From: an uncultured Alteromonadaceae bacterium
GTDB taxonomy: Bacteria > Pseudomonadota > Gammaproteobacteria > Enterobacterales > Alteromonadaceae
Length of the DNA stretch: 64,000 bases
Assembly (NCBI GenBank): GCA_913056495.1
Contig: CAJXMO010000010.1
Coordinates: 1 to 64,000, forward strand
Reading direction: 5' to 3'
This document shows, in pieces, positions 42,193-50,777 of this stretch. The first letter of the stretch is position 1; each line of letters starts with the position of its first letter. Position numbers and translations under genes: made by a program. Under the pieces are notes generated by a model that saw only the letters and a list, made by a program, of their open reading frames with translations, had not been told where the DNA came from and ran no database searches.

Positions 42193-42940
42193 CCATATTT
42201 TGTAACATATCACTGACGTATTTTATTGGTATAGCATAGGTTATACCGCTTGGTTCTGACAAAGCCGACTCTTTACTTGCTTTAACAAATACTTTATTAA
42301 TAACTGCGATAACTTCTCCTGTTTTTTGGATGTATACTGGGCTACCACTATTTCCTGGATAGGCTGTCGCATCCAACTGATAGGTAAAAAAAGGTTTCTT
42401 CAACCTTTTTAAGGCTGCAACGCTCAGTTGGTTTGCATTTGATGCGGGTGTGACAACCGGGCTATAAGCAGAAATTATGCCTCTGTGAGTCACAGGGTAG
42501 AGGCCTAAAACGGCCCCTATTGGAAAACCAGTGAAGGCAATTTCTAACCCGGTATTTTGTTGTTCCGTTAATATTTTCAATGGCTTAATTGGTGGTATGG
42601 CGGCAGTTTTAATTTTTAAAATAGCTACGTCATGTGCAGGATCTTTTGCCACAATCGTAAACTCGATTATGCTGGGTTGATTGCCTTCACCAATAAACAA
42701 AATTCTTTTTTCATTTTCTGCTATATCGAGTTCATGACTGACAACGTGATAGTTTGTCACAACTAGATTTTGTTTAATGAAGAAACCTGTTCCTCGAAGT
42801 TGCGCTCGCGGGCTGCCTAATGGTTTGTATGTACCAACACCAACTACAGCCGGTTTGATTTGCTTAATGGTTTCTACTAAATTGGCATGGCAATAAAAAG
42901 AAAAGAACCAGGAGATCAAAAGAATCAGTGGTTTTATCAT
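42182..42940 (-). CDS. Secreted trypsin-like serine protease (S1/HtrA-type, no PDZ)
   Basis: I start at the ATG at 42940, where AAGGAAAG is correctly spaced and a Sec signal peptide follows (PLILLISWFFSFYCHA), rather than the upstream in-frame ATG at 42988. The 252-residue product has the catalytic triad context: TNYHVV (His), DVAILKI (Asp) and YPGNSGSPVY (Ser). No PDZ domain follows. It would act in the periplasm, perhaps processing exported proteins of this region. The role is inferred from context only. Confidence 0.85.
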   Translation of the reverse strand: MIKPLILLISWFFSFYCHANLVETIKQIKPAVVGVGTYKPLGSPRAQLRGTGFFIKQNLVVTNYHVVSHELDIAENEKRILFIGEGNQPSIIEFTIVAKDPAHDVAILKIKTAAIPPIKPLKILTEQQNTGLEIAFTGFPIGAVLGLYPVTHRGIISAYSPVVTPASNANQLSVAALKRLKKPFFTYQLDATAYPGNSGSPVYIQKTGEVIAVINKVFVKASKESALSEPSGITYAIPIKYVSDMLQNMVSE

Positions 42941-42996
42941 CTTGCTTTCCTTACAATGTATAAACTTTATACATGGTAGTGGAAACATTAGCAGTA

Positions 42997-43788
42997 ATGG
43001 AAGCCTTATTTTCCGTTAAAAAAGTATTAGGTACTTTGTTGTCGCCTTTGCCTTTATCGGTTTTATTTTTTGTAATATGCGTCATATTGCTTTTCAATTC
43101 AAACACGCACTGTAAAAAGTTAAAAGTGTGCTTTATTTCTGGGTTTGGCTTGTTATTAGTGGCCAGCTTACCAATTACTTCTTTTTATTTCCTAAGACCG
43201 CTTGAATCGGCCTATCCCAAATATGTAGATCAGCTAGAAAAAGTCGATAACATTGTGGTTTTGGGTTGTTATCATAGTAACGATAAACAGCTCCCTGCAA
43301 TCGCAAATATTTATCCTTGCTCTATGTATAGAATTATTGAGGCTTTGAGATTATCGCGAGTTTACCCACAATCTCAGGTATATTTAACTGGCTGGGAAAG
43401 TAAAAACGCAGAGCACCTCAGTCATCCTGAATATTTAGCTGATGTACTGATACAACTGGGTTTAGAGTCTGAACGATTAACGACTATAGTTGGTAGTAAA
43501 GATACGCAAGAAGAAGTTAGAGCTTTAGCGCCTCATTTAGAACATAAGATTAATTTAGTCGTTAGCTCTGCCAGCCACTTCACTCGGGCAATGAGATTAT
43601 TCGAAGAGTTAAAGTTGGATTTGGATATTACGCCCGTACCTGCAGAATATTTAACTCATAAAGACGAAGTTTGGAGTTGGCGTTTGTTTGTACCGGATCC
43701 GGATGCTCTGCAAGTTTCTAAAAGAGCATTATATGAATATTTAGGCAATATTTGGATTAGGTTAAAATCCGGCCTTACTCAGGAATAA
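42997..43788 (+). CDS. YdcF/ElyC/SanA-family membrane protein
   Basis: The 263-residue protein (start at ATG 42997, eight codons inside a longer open frame that begins at 42973) has two N-terminal membrane helices and a DUF218 domain with DNIVVLGCYHSND and a VSSASHFTRAMRLFEEL motif. The family acts in envelope or peptidoglycan/lipid-carrier biogenesis (ElyC, SanA). It heads a plus-strand run with patatin, acyltransferase and ThiF genes and is divergent from the protease gene. The start codon is uncertain. Confidence 0.8.
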   Translation: MEALFSVKKVLGTLLSPLPLSVLFFVICVILLFNSNTHCKKLKVCFISGFGLLLVASLPITSFYFLRPLESAYPKYVDQLEKVDNIVVLGCYHSNDKQLPAIANIYPCSMYRIIEALRLSRVYPQSQVYLTGWESKNAEHLSHPEYLADVLIQLGLESERLTTIVGSKDTQEEVRALAPHLEHKINLVVSSASHFTRAMRLFEELKLDLDITPVPAEYLTHKDEVWSWRLFVPDPDALQVSKRALYEYLGNIWIRLKSGLTQE

Positions 43789-43795
43789 ATGGATA

Positions 43796-44656
43796 ATGAA
43801 TCAAGTGAATAAAACCGTCTCTCAAAAAACGATGAGAATTGTTCCGGTATTTTCCGGAGGCGGAACTCGATTACCAGCACACATAGGTATTTTACAAGCT
43901 TTGTCAGAACTTGATATTGAGTTTAGTAGCATTGTTGGTGTTTCCGGTGGAAGTATAATTTCAGCTCTATATTGCTCTGGAATGCAAATTGAAGAGATTA
44001 AGCAGCTAGCACTTGAAACTGACTTCAAAAAGTTTCGAGGCTATAGCTTGATTCGTTTAATCAAAGATGGCGGTTTAAGCTCTGGAGATAAATTTGAGCA
44101 ATGGATTGATAAACAATTGAACGGTAAAACGTTTGTTGATTTACCTCATGACTTAAATATTCTGGCTACAGATGTAAATGGAGGCGGTCCGGTTATTTTT
44201 AATAAAAAAGTATCACCCCAGCTTAAAGTTTCTAAAGCTGTGCGTTTTTCAATGTCGATTCCTTTGATGTTCAGTTTCCAGAAATATGAGGAGCATATTT
44301 TAACCGACGGGGCTATATTGGCTGAAGATGCTTTATTTAACGACTGGGCAGGTGATGGCACACCTACGGTTTGCTTCCGGTTAAAAAGTCAGCCACATAG
44401 CATCAATAGACAAAGACATTCCATATTCCCACTAAAAAATTATGTGTTAATGTTAGTTAAAACATTTATGACAGCCGTCTCTCGGGAATATGTTCAGGCT
44501 CAGCATTGGCATAGTACAATTGTTGTGGATACTGGCGATATTTCACCGGTTGATTTTTCATTGACCGTAGAGCAAAAAGAAGCCTTATACAAAGCAGGCT
44601 ATTTAACCGCATTGTCAATTATTCCGAAGAAAATAGTAGTACCAGTTGCAACTTAG
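43796..44656 (+). CDS. Patatin-like phospholipase
   Basis: The 286-residue protein has the patatin signature: oxyanion GGGTRLPAH near residue 20, nucleophile elbow GVSGGS (Ser about 50) and the catalytic aspartate in TDGAIL (about 170). No signal peptide is visible, so it is probably cytoplasmic or membrane-associated. It starts seven bases after the YdcF-like gene, so the two form an operon. Lipid hydrolysis is expected from the family; the natural substrate is unknown. Confidence 0.88.
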   Translation: MNQVNKTVSQKTMRIVPVFSGGGTRLPAHIGILQALSELDIEFSSIVGVSGGSIISALYCSGMQIEEIKQLALETDFKKFRGYSLIRLIKDGGLSSGDKFEQWIDKQLNGKTFVDLPHDLNILATDVNGGGPVIFNKKVSPQLKVSKAVRFSMSIPLMFSFQKYEEHILTDGAILAEDALFNDWAGDGTPTVCFRLKSQPHSINRQRHSIFPLKNYVLMLVKTFMTAVSREYVQAQHWHSTIVVDTGDISPVDFSLTVEQKEALYKAGYLTALSIIPKKIVVPVAT

Positions 44657-44751
44657 CTATAATCGTAGATCTTTATTGTTGCCTAAAATTTATGGTTTAT
44701 GCTAAATAGGTGGTAAAGTATAAATATTTAGATATTCGTTTGGTGGATTTT

Positions 44752-45660
44752 ATGAAAGCGTTAAGAAAATATGCCGAAAAACCGATAATCGGACCTATCA
44801 TCAAAAAGGCCATGCGCTACTTTGTCAACAGAGAAGTTGATAGCATCACCAGCCATTTCTCTCAGTTTTTGACACCTCGACTAGCATACACGCCAGAATT
44901 GCAGCAAAGTGTCTATAAAATTCGCCATCAGGTCTATTGTGACGAATTATCATTTTTGGATAAACACAAAAATGGATTGGAAACCGATCATTTTGATGAC
45001 CATTCAATTCATTGTGCGATAGAACATAAGCCTACAGGTGACTTTGCCGGTACGGTTCGTTTAGTTTATTCACCAAACGAGTCTAAAAAATTACCAATAG
45101 AAGAGTTTTGTATCAACTCAATCTCAAAAGATGAGGTTCACCCGAGTGATTTCAGACGCGATCAAATATTTGAAATATCGCGCCTGGCAATTCCTGCGCA
45201 CTTTAGGCGCAGGAACACGGATAAATTTAAAGGTTCTGCAACCGGTGTGATCAATCAGCAATCTTATTCTGAAGATGAGTTAAGGTGCTTCCCGTTTATT
45301 GCGATTGGGTTATATCTGTCTGGAGCGGCTCTGTCTCAACATGAAGGTATGGAACATTGTTTTGTGATGATGGAACCTAGGCTGGCTCGCAGTTTAAAAT
45401 TTGTGGGGATTCCGTTTAAGCAAATTGGCCCTGCGGTCGAGTACCATGGTAAAAGAGCGCCTTACTATATTACCAATAAAATTTTAATGAATAGCTTAAG
45501 TTCTGGTTTTAAGAAGCTCTTATTTAAAATTGAAGATGAACTGGATCCTCAATTTGTAGCTGCTCGAAAGTACAAAACTGAGTTTCCGAATAGTCAACCC
45601 TTTACACCAGAAAAACAAAGCTTTGTTTCTCTGAGTGGTGAAAATTTATTTTGTGTCTAG
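44752..45660 (+). CDS. PEP-CTERM/exosortase-associated acyltransferase (LuxI/GNAT-like)
   Basis: The 302-residue product (ATG at 44752 preceded by TGGTGG; an upstream GTG at 44710 is in frame) shows YKIRHQVYCDELSF, DHFDDHSIHCAI, GTVRLVY and FEISRLAIPAHFRRR, the pattern of the exosortase-system acyltransferase family. This fold is shared with autoinducer synthases, which use acyl-ACP. It could make an N-acyl amino acid or lipid used by the envelope system. It sits between patatin and a ThiF-like gene. Confidence 0.8.
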   Translation: MKALRKYAEKPIIGPIIKKAMRYFVNREVDSITSHFSQFLTPRLAYTPELQQSVYKIRHQVYCDELSFLDKHKNGLETDHFDDHSIHCAIEHKPTGDFAGTVRLVYSPNESKKLPIEEFCINSISKDEVHPSDFRRDQIFEISRLAIPAHFRRRNTDKFKGSATGVINQQSYSEDELRCFPFIAIGLYLSGAALSQHEGMEHCFVMMEPRLARSLKFVGIPFKQIGPAVEYHGKRAPYYITNKILMNSLSSGFKKLLFKIEDELDPQFVAARKYKTEFPNSQPFTPEKQSFVSLSGENLFCV

Positions 45661-45685
45661 GATATTAGAAAGTTAGGGATAGTTT

Positions 45686-46546
45686 ATGTTTGACTACAAT
45701 AATGCTTTCTCTCGCAATATTGGTTGGTTAACCCGCGAGGAACAAGCGAGTTTAAAAAATAAAAAAGTTGCTACTGCCGGCGCTGGCGGTGTAGGGAGTG
45801 AACATATTGTCACTCTAGCCCGTTTAGGAGTCGGCAAATTCCACATCTCAGATTTTGACGAATACGAGGTTCATAACTTTAATCGTCAGGCGGGGGCCTT
45901 TATGTCTACTGTCGGTCGGCCTAAAGTTGAGGTAATGGAAGAAGTTGCCAAAGATATTAACCCTGAAGCTGAAATTAACAGCTTTCCGGAAGGGATTTTT
46001 GAACACAACGTAGATGAATTTTTAGAAGGCGTTGATGTTTATGTTGACAGCCTGGATTATTTTGCGTTGCAGGCACGCAAACTGGTTTATAAAAAGTGTT
46101 TTGAGAAAAAAATACCTGTTGTAGTTGCGGCGCCTATCGGAATGGGAACGGCATTATTATGTTTTACTGAAGACAGTATGAGCTATGAAGAATATTTCAG
46201 GTTTGAAGATTGTAAAACGGAAAACGAGCAACTGGTTAAATTTTTAATTGGGTTAACCCCTTCACTGATTCAACGCAGTTATTTGGTCGACCCTTCAACC
46301 AGTGATTTTATTGCGCAAAAAGCACCGTCTTTACCTATGGGCGTTAAACTATGTGGCGGTGCCGCTGCTTCCTATGTTTTAAAAATTTTGCTGGGTAGAG
46401 GTGAATTGGTTAAAGCGCCTTGGGGGCTGCATTTTGATGCTTATAAAAACAAAATGGTCAAAACCTGGCGACCTTGGGGCAACCGAAACCCGATTCAAAG
46501 AGTTATGTTTTCAATTGCCAAAAAAATTGTACTCAAGCAATCCTAG
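45686..46546 (+). CDS. ThiF/E1-like adenylyltransferase
   Basis: The 286-residue protein has the E1-like ATP-binding Rossmann motif AGAGGVGSEH near residue 31, the DFDEYEVHNFNRQ segment with the catalytic Arg, and the DSLDYFALQARKLV region. Members adenylate a C-terminal glycine carboxylate of a small protein, or act on peptides. No ubiquitin-like/ThiS gene lies beside it, and the usual thioester cysteine is not obvious. It follows the acyltransferase gene by 25 bases. Its substrate is unknown. Confidence 0.85.
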   Translation: MFDYNNAFSRNIGWLTREEQASLKNKKVATAGAGGVGSEHIVTLARLGVGKFHISDFDEYEVHNFNRQAGAFMSTVGRPKVEVMEEVAKDINPEAEINSFPEGIFEHNVDEFLEGVDVYVDSLDYFALQARKLVYKKCFEKKIPVVVAAPIGMGTALLCFTEDSMSYEEYFRFEDCKTENEQLVKFLIGLTPSLIQRSYLVDPSTSDFIAQKAPSLPMGVKLCGGAAASYVLKILLGRGELVKAPWGLHFDAYKNKMVKTWRPWGNRNPIQRVMFSIAKKIVLKQS

Positions 46547-46572
46547 CCCTGAAACAGTATCCACTTTATGAA

Positions 46573-46607
46573 AATGACTGGCTGATTATACCAGTCATTG
46601 GCTTTTC
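46573..46607 (+). terminator. Probable terminator after the ThiF gene
   Basis: AATGACTGG and CCAGTCATT form a nine-base-pair stem, followed by GGCTTTTCTATTT. The T tract is imperfect. The gap 46547-46947 also holds the PrsR-type box and sigma-54 promoter listed separately; nothing else is seen in it. Confidence 0.5.
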
Positions 46608-46808
46608 TATTTATTTCACTCCCAATTTTAATTTGTTACTTTGCCAAAAAAACAAGACTCATAGCTTACTAGCTAATGTGTATTATTTAATTTGGGCTAG
46701 GCCGTATTAACACTGAATCATTAATCTCATTGTTAAAACTTTACATTCACACTGATTTCTCAGTTGTATAGCGGATCTAGCGATAGACGACCTTGTTTGT
46801 TTATTTAA

Positions 46809-46825
46809 TGTCGGTTTTTTTTACA
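46809..46825 (+). promoter_or_regulatory. Putative PrsR operator (dyad TGTCGG-N5-TTTACA)
   Basis: TGTCGG-TTTTT-TTTACA lies exactly 63 bases before the -24 element of the first PEP-CTERM gene. The same spacing occurs before the second. It is a dyad, fitting a dimeric Fis-type regulator. Confidence 0.7.
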
Positions 46826-46888
46826 GTAATTAAAAATGACGTTTTAACCTACTTATTAAGTGGTTGAAAATCAGTCAAAATGACACTG

Positions 46889-46904
46889 TGGCATGGCCTA
46901 TGCG
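46889..46904 (+). promoter_or_regulatory. Sigma-54 promoter of the first PEP-CTERM gene
   Basis: TGGCAT-GGCCT-ATGC fits the -24/-12 consensus with correct GG-GC spacing. The start would be near 46916. The element lies inside the upstream extension of the open frame, which supports starting the gene at 46948. Confidence 0.75.
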
Positions 46905-46947
46905 TGTAATTTTTTGTACCTCGTTATCAATTATAAGGACGGACGAT

Positions 46948-47931
46948 ATGAAAAATTTCACTCGCTGTACTCTCGCTACGTTGGTGCTTTCTACTTCTGT
47001 GATTGGGGCTAATGCTAATGCTGCAATTGTAACGTCATGGAACTATCTGAACGAAGCGGGTTTTATTGATGCTGTACCAAGCGAAGTCATTGAAAGTGAC
47101 TTTCAAGCTCAGAATGTATTAAGTCAGGATACGCACAGAACCTTAACTTGGGGTGATCCTGAAGTGCCAGCTGATGGACCTAGCAAACTCACTGTGGAAG
47201 AAGGTCAGGGTGGTGTAATCGATACCGTCGATGCAAATACTCCGCTGATGGATTCCGATTTTAAAAGTGGTACCACAGTAACCCATAATAATTACCGGGT
47301 TGGTGGAGCTGATTTATTGGAAAGTGCAATACTACTGGATGGATTAAGATTGAGTATCGCGAGTTGGGACTTGGCGCTTCCGGTTCCGCCCGATAGTTCA
47401 TCAATTGAAATTGCGATTGGCTTTGAATTTCTTGAAACACCTAATCGCCCCAATGGCGACGGTACACTTGGAGGCACCTGTGTGGACGGAAGTGCGGCCG
47501 GTACTGACATAGATAATGTAGATCCTAACGAAGGTTTTGGGTGTGATGATTATTTTATATTACAACCCATTCCCGGCGTTACTTTCACGTTCAATGATGG
47601 CGGGGACTTAGACCCGAGCAATGACTATGTTGAATTTATTGTTGGAGTCGATTTGAATCCTTTATTGCCTGCTGGCTTCGCGGCAGCTAATAATTTACAA
47701 ACTCAATATGAAGTTGTGACTCGATTGACTGGTTTAACAGTCACCACAGATTACTGTGGTAGTCAGGCTGTACCTTGTGTTGGTTTTGCCACCGAAGAAC
47801 TGAAAGATAATGATTTATTTGCTGAGTTTGCGGTTAGGGCTGTACCTGAGCCTGAAACGCTAGCTATTTTTGGCTTAGGTTTATTAGGGTTAGGTTATTC
47901 AGCCAGAAGAAGGTATTCAGCTAAACATTAA
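46948..47931 (+). CDS. THxN-type PEP-CTERM protein, copy 1
   Basis: Start at ATG 46948 (AAGGACGGA ribosome-binding site, then a Sec signal peptide ending ANANAA), because the sigma-54 promoter lies inside the longer frame. The 327-residue exported protein has the GTTVTHNNYR motif that names the THxN family, paired cysteines (CVDG, GCDDYF, YCGSQAVPCVGF) and a C-terminal sorting signal VPEPETLAIFGLGLLGLGYS followed by ARRR. Exosortase would cut at PEP and anchor it to the envelope or extracellular matrix. Copy 2 follows in tandem. Confidence 0.9.
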   Translation: MKNFTRCTLATLVLSTSVIGANANAAIVTSWNYLNEAGFIDAVPSEVIESDFQAQNVLSQDTHRTLTWGDPEVPADGPSKLTVEEGQGGVIDTVDANTPLMDSDFKSGTTVTHNNYRVGGADLLESAILLDGLRLSIASWDLALPVPPDSSSIEIAIGFEFLETPNRPNGDGTLGGTCVDGSAAGTDIDNVDPNEGFGCDDYFILQPIPGVTFTFNDGGDLDPSNDYVEFIVGVDLNPLLPAGFAAANNLQTQYEVVTRLTGLTVTTDYCGSQAVPCVGFATEELKDNDLFAEFAVRAVPEPETLAIFGLGLLGLGYSARRRYSAKH

Positions 47932-47963
47932 CTTTTACTCTATTATTTTATAAGTCCTCATCC

Positions 47964-47994
47964 GCGGCCACGGCTTTAAAGTCGTGGCCGCTTT
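47964..47994 (+). terminator. Terminator after the first PEP-CTERM gene
   Basis: GCGGCCACG and CGTGGCCGC form a nine-base-pair GC-rich stem followed by TTTA. The T tract is short. The gap 47932-48390 otherwise holds only the PrsR-type box and sigma-54 promoter of the next gene. Confidence 0.6.
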
Positions 47995-48243
47995 AGGTTC
48001 ATCTTCAGGGGACATTTTTACTGCGTGTTTTCTCAGACCTCTTTTGAAAAAGTATTTGCATATCCGAATTTGAAATATCTTTGAACAGTCTTCTTTAATA
48101 TTATTTTTTGTATGGGCTGAGTCAGAACGCTCAATGATTTCTGTCAGTTATCAAGTTTTTAATTAGATTCACCCATATACCATAATGTTTACAATTTCTT
48201 TTATATGTTATATAGCGAATAGTATTAAAAACCAAACTTGATA

Positions 48244-48260
48244 TGTCAGTAAATTTTACA
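48244..48260 (+). promoter_or_regulatory. Putative PrsR operator (dyad TGTCAG-N5-TTTACA)
   Basis: TGTCAG-TAAAT-TTTACA lies exactly 63 bases before the -24 element of the second PEP-CTERM gene, the same distance as at the first. Confidence 0.7.
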
Positions 48261-48323
48261 TCGGGTAGAGTTAAAGTGAACTTTTTGTTTTTATCGTTTT
48301 GTTTTTAAAGGGGAATTTCAACT

Positions 48324-48339
48324 TGGCACATGCTGTGCA
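48324..48339 (+). promoter_or_regulatory. Sigma-54 promoter of the second PEP-CTERM gene
   Basis: TGGCAC-ATGCT-GTGCA is almost a perfect -24/-12 element. The start would be near 48351, leaving a leader of about 40 bases to the ATG at 48391. Confidence 0.85.
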
Positions 48340-48390
48340 TTATCATGTTTACAATAGTTGATGGTTTCGTTATACCAAAAGGATTACATT

Positions 48391-49332
48391 ATGAAAAAAA
48401 CAATGCTTGCTTTATCTGGTGCGCTTGCTTTAGTTAGCGGTGTAGCAAACGCTGCAATGATTACAACTTGGGATTACAAAAATGATGCAGGTTTCATTTT
48501 TGCTGAGCCTGATGTGGTCATTGAATCTGGTTTACAACCAGCAGACGTATTAAGTGTTGATACGCACACTAAATTAACTTGGGGTGATTCAATTGATGGC
48601 TTGCCTAAAAGTTCACTTGTTGTTGATAGCCCAGTATCTGGCAGTTTATCTACCGTAGCATACGGTGATTCTATACAAGATAGTGATTATGTTGATGGTA
48701 CCACTATGACACATAATAACTATCGAATCGGTGGCCCTAGTTCAAACTACCTATCTTCGGCTGTTTTGTTAGATGGTCTGCGTCTGACCGCAACTGGATG
48801 GGATGCTCTACCTCCGTTTGCTGGTGGTCCGAGCAATGAAATCGAAATCGGTTTAGGATTTGATTTCATTGAAACGCCTAACCGTCCAGAGTCTGGAATT
48901 TGTGTAGATGGTAAAGTTGCCGGAACTGACTTTGATGATGTTGATCCTAACGAAGGTGCTGGTTGTGATGATTACTTCATTTTAAAACCGACTCCAGGTG
49001 TCACTTTTTCTATCGATGCATTAAATGAAATCGTTGAATTCAAAGTCGTATTCGATTTATTAGATTATGGTTTATCTCCAGTTGAAGCTCAAGCTTTAGA
49101 CTTAAATACTGTGTACGAAGTAACAACTCGTCTAACAGGTTTAGCACCGGTTACTGATTTCTGTGGTAACCAAACAGTTCCTTGTGTTGGCTTTGCTACT
49201 AAGGAATTAGAAGAGAACAACTTGTTTGCAGAATTTGCAATCAGAGCGATTCCGGAACCAGCATCAATTGCTATTTTTGGTTTAGGTCTGTTTGGTTTAA
49301 GCATGGCTGCTCGTAGAAAGCGCCAATCTTAA
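48391..49332 (+). CDS. THxN-type PEP-CTERM protein, copy 2
   Basis: Start at ATG 48391 (CCAAAAGGA site, Sec signal peptide MKKTMLALSGALALVSGVAN). The 313-residue protein is a paralogue of the preceding one: GTTMTHNNYR, NRPESGICVDGKVAGTDFDD, GCDDYFILKPTPGVTF and FCGNQTVPCVGFATKELEENN match it nearly column for column. The tail IPEPASIAIFGLGLFGLSMA then ARRKRQS is an exosortase sorting signal. Codon use looks more optimised than in copy 1, suggesting higher expression. Confidence 0.9.
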   Translation: MKKTMLALSGALALVSGVANAAMITTWDYKNDAGFIFAEPDVVIESGLQPADVLSVDTHTKLTWGDSIDGLPKSSLVVDSPVSGSLSTVAYGDSIQDSDYVDGTTMTHNNYRIGGPSSNYLSSAVLLDGLRLTATGWDALPPFAGGPSNEIEIGLGFDFIETPNRPESGICVDGKVAGTDFDDVDPNEGAGCDDYFILKPTPGVTFSIDALNEIVEFKVVFDLLDYGLSPVEAQALDLNTVYEVTTRLTGLAPVTDFCGNQTVPCVGFATKELEENNLFAEFAIRAIPEPASIAIFGLGLFGLSMAARRKRQS

Positions 49333-49360
49333 TTTAGAAACATAGACTTTTCAGCTTTAA

Positions 49361-49386
49361 AAGCCTCACTTGTGTGGGGCTTTTTT
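49361..49386 (+). terminator. Terminator after the second PEP-CTERM gene
   Basis: AAGCCTCAC, a TTGT loop and GTGGGGCTT (one T-G pair) are followed by TTTTTT, a standard intrinsic terminator. Confidence 0.85.
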
Positions 49387-49724
49387 GTTTTCGGTGTCGA
49401 ATAATCTTAGCCTGTTTTAGATTGCTCTATGGCTTGAATTATTTATATCTGTATTCGTGATTTGTAAAAGATCTCAACTTCTGCATTGTGTTTAAGTATG
49501 CTTGATTCTCAATTGAAAGAGTTGAACTGATCCTAGTTTTAGCATATACCTAAATAACCTGAAGAAAAAACAAAATACAACCGATTAGCGTCAGGAAAGT
49601 AAATTACTGATATTTTTATATATCGCACACATTTATCTGTATGAAAGCTTTATTTCGTATATAAACTATTAGTATTAAAAACTTCATCTAATCTTTTATT
49701 CAGCTAGGTGCTGGAGCTGAAACT
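49387..49724. other. AT-rich intergenic stretch, nothing clear
   Basis: This 338-base gap before the beta-helix genes has no ORF of note, no copy of the TGTC(A/G)G-N5-TTTACA box and no -24/-12 element that I can see. It should contain the promoter of the polysaccharide-related genes that follow. Confidence 0.5.
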
Positions 49725-50777
49725 TTGAAATGGAATATCAAAATGAAACTTAAGCTTTTGCTATTCATCACGACAATTACTTTTCTGTTTGTTTCTACAA
49801 TTGTGCGATCAAATACCTTGCAGGAAAGGGAGATAGTCGTTGATGGTATCTCCTATACAAGTTTTAAAGATGCGGAAGGTGCTATCAAAGATTATAGCGC
49901 TATCTATTTAGGGCCCGGAATTTATAAAGAAGGCCTTCATATTCGAGCTAATAATGTTTGGTTAACTGGAGATAAAGACACTCATTTTGTCGATGCTGCT
50001 ATCGAAAATAAAGCGGCAATCATAGTTTCCGGTCAGAATGTAACGATAGAAACAATAGAATGCAGTGACATCAGCGTGTATACCCATAATGGTGCCTGTA
50101 TACGGCAACAGGCCGGTGGGTTAACCTTACGTAATGTGTATTTTCATGATAGCGAACAGGGCGTTTTACAGGCACATAATACAGGCGATCTGACTATTGA
50201 ATTTAGCCGGTTTGAACGATTAGGGCAATCAGGCAGGGCGCATGCGGTTTATAGCCATGGAAGTAGCCTAACTATCCGGGATAGTATCTTTCTAGCTTCA
50301 AAAGATCAGGGGCATGAAATTAAATCCAGATCTAAAAAAACGATCATTGAAAATTCTCTCATATCATCTCAACTGGGAGATGATAGCCGGCTTATCGATA
50401 TTTCTGACGGTGGAGTCTTGAGCATTAATAACTCGATACTTCATCAAGGTATTAATTCTGTTAACAGGCAGGTCATAGGGTTTGGTCTTGAAAATCTAGG
50501 CCGTAAGCGTGAACAGAGCGTTATTATAGAAAACAGTCTAATTGTGATGGAAAGGCCAAGAGGAAATGAATTTTTAGCTATAAACCAAAAAAAACGTGCA
50601 CAAATCAATCTGAGTGTAAATGGTAACATATTTGTTGGATCATTTACCGACAGTGGAAACTGGCAAGAAAATAACAGAATTTTCAATAGTCGGTCAGAGG
50701 CGCAGATACCTGACGATAAATTACCTGAAGTTCGCGACTTAGTAACCTTATTACGTGTTTACAGAGCGTTAAGATGA
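49725..50777 (+). CDS. Exported right-handed parallel beta-helix protein
   Basis: The 350-residue product (TTG start with GGAG nine bases upstream; ATG at 49743 is the alternative, giving 344 aa) has an N-terminal signal or anchor (LLLFITTITFLFVS) and then many short repeats of the LTIRDSIF / IIENSLI / LSINNSILH type, typical of pectate-lyase-like beta-helices. Such proteins bind or cleave polysaccharide. I cannot name a substrate or find a clear catalytic set. It overlaps the next gene by ATGA. Confidence 0.75.
   Translation: MKWNIKMKLKLLLFITTITFLFVSTIVRSNTLQEREIVVDGISYTSFKDAEGAIKDYSAIYLGPGIYKEGLHIRANNVWLTGDKDTHFVDAAIENKAAIIVSGQNVTIETIECSDISVYTHNGACIRQQAGGLTLRNVYFHDSEQGVLQAHNTGDLTIEFSRFERLGQSGRAHAVYSHGSSLTIRDSIFLASKDQGHEIKSRSKKTIIENSLISSQLGDDSRLIDISDGGVLSINNSILHQGINSVNRQVIGFGLENLGRKREQSVIIENSLIVMERPRGNEFLAINQKKRAQINLSVNGNIFVGSFTDSGNWQENNRIFNSRSEAQIPDDKLPEVRDLVTLLRVYRALR

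Noticed and set aside
46474..46710. A 78-codon frame running from the end of the ThiF gene into the gap
   Set aside because: It overlaps the ThiF gene, includes the terminator hairpin and has no ribosome-binding site.
48144..48161. A further TGTCAG sequence upstream of the second PEP-CTERM gene
   Set aside because: It is not followed by TTTACA at the required five-base spacing, so only a half-site.
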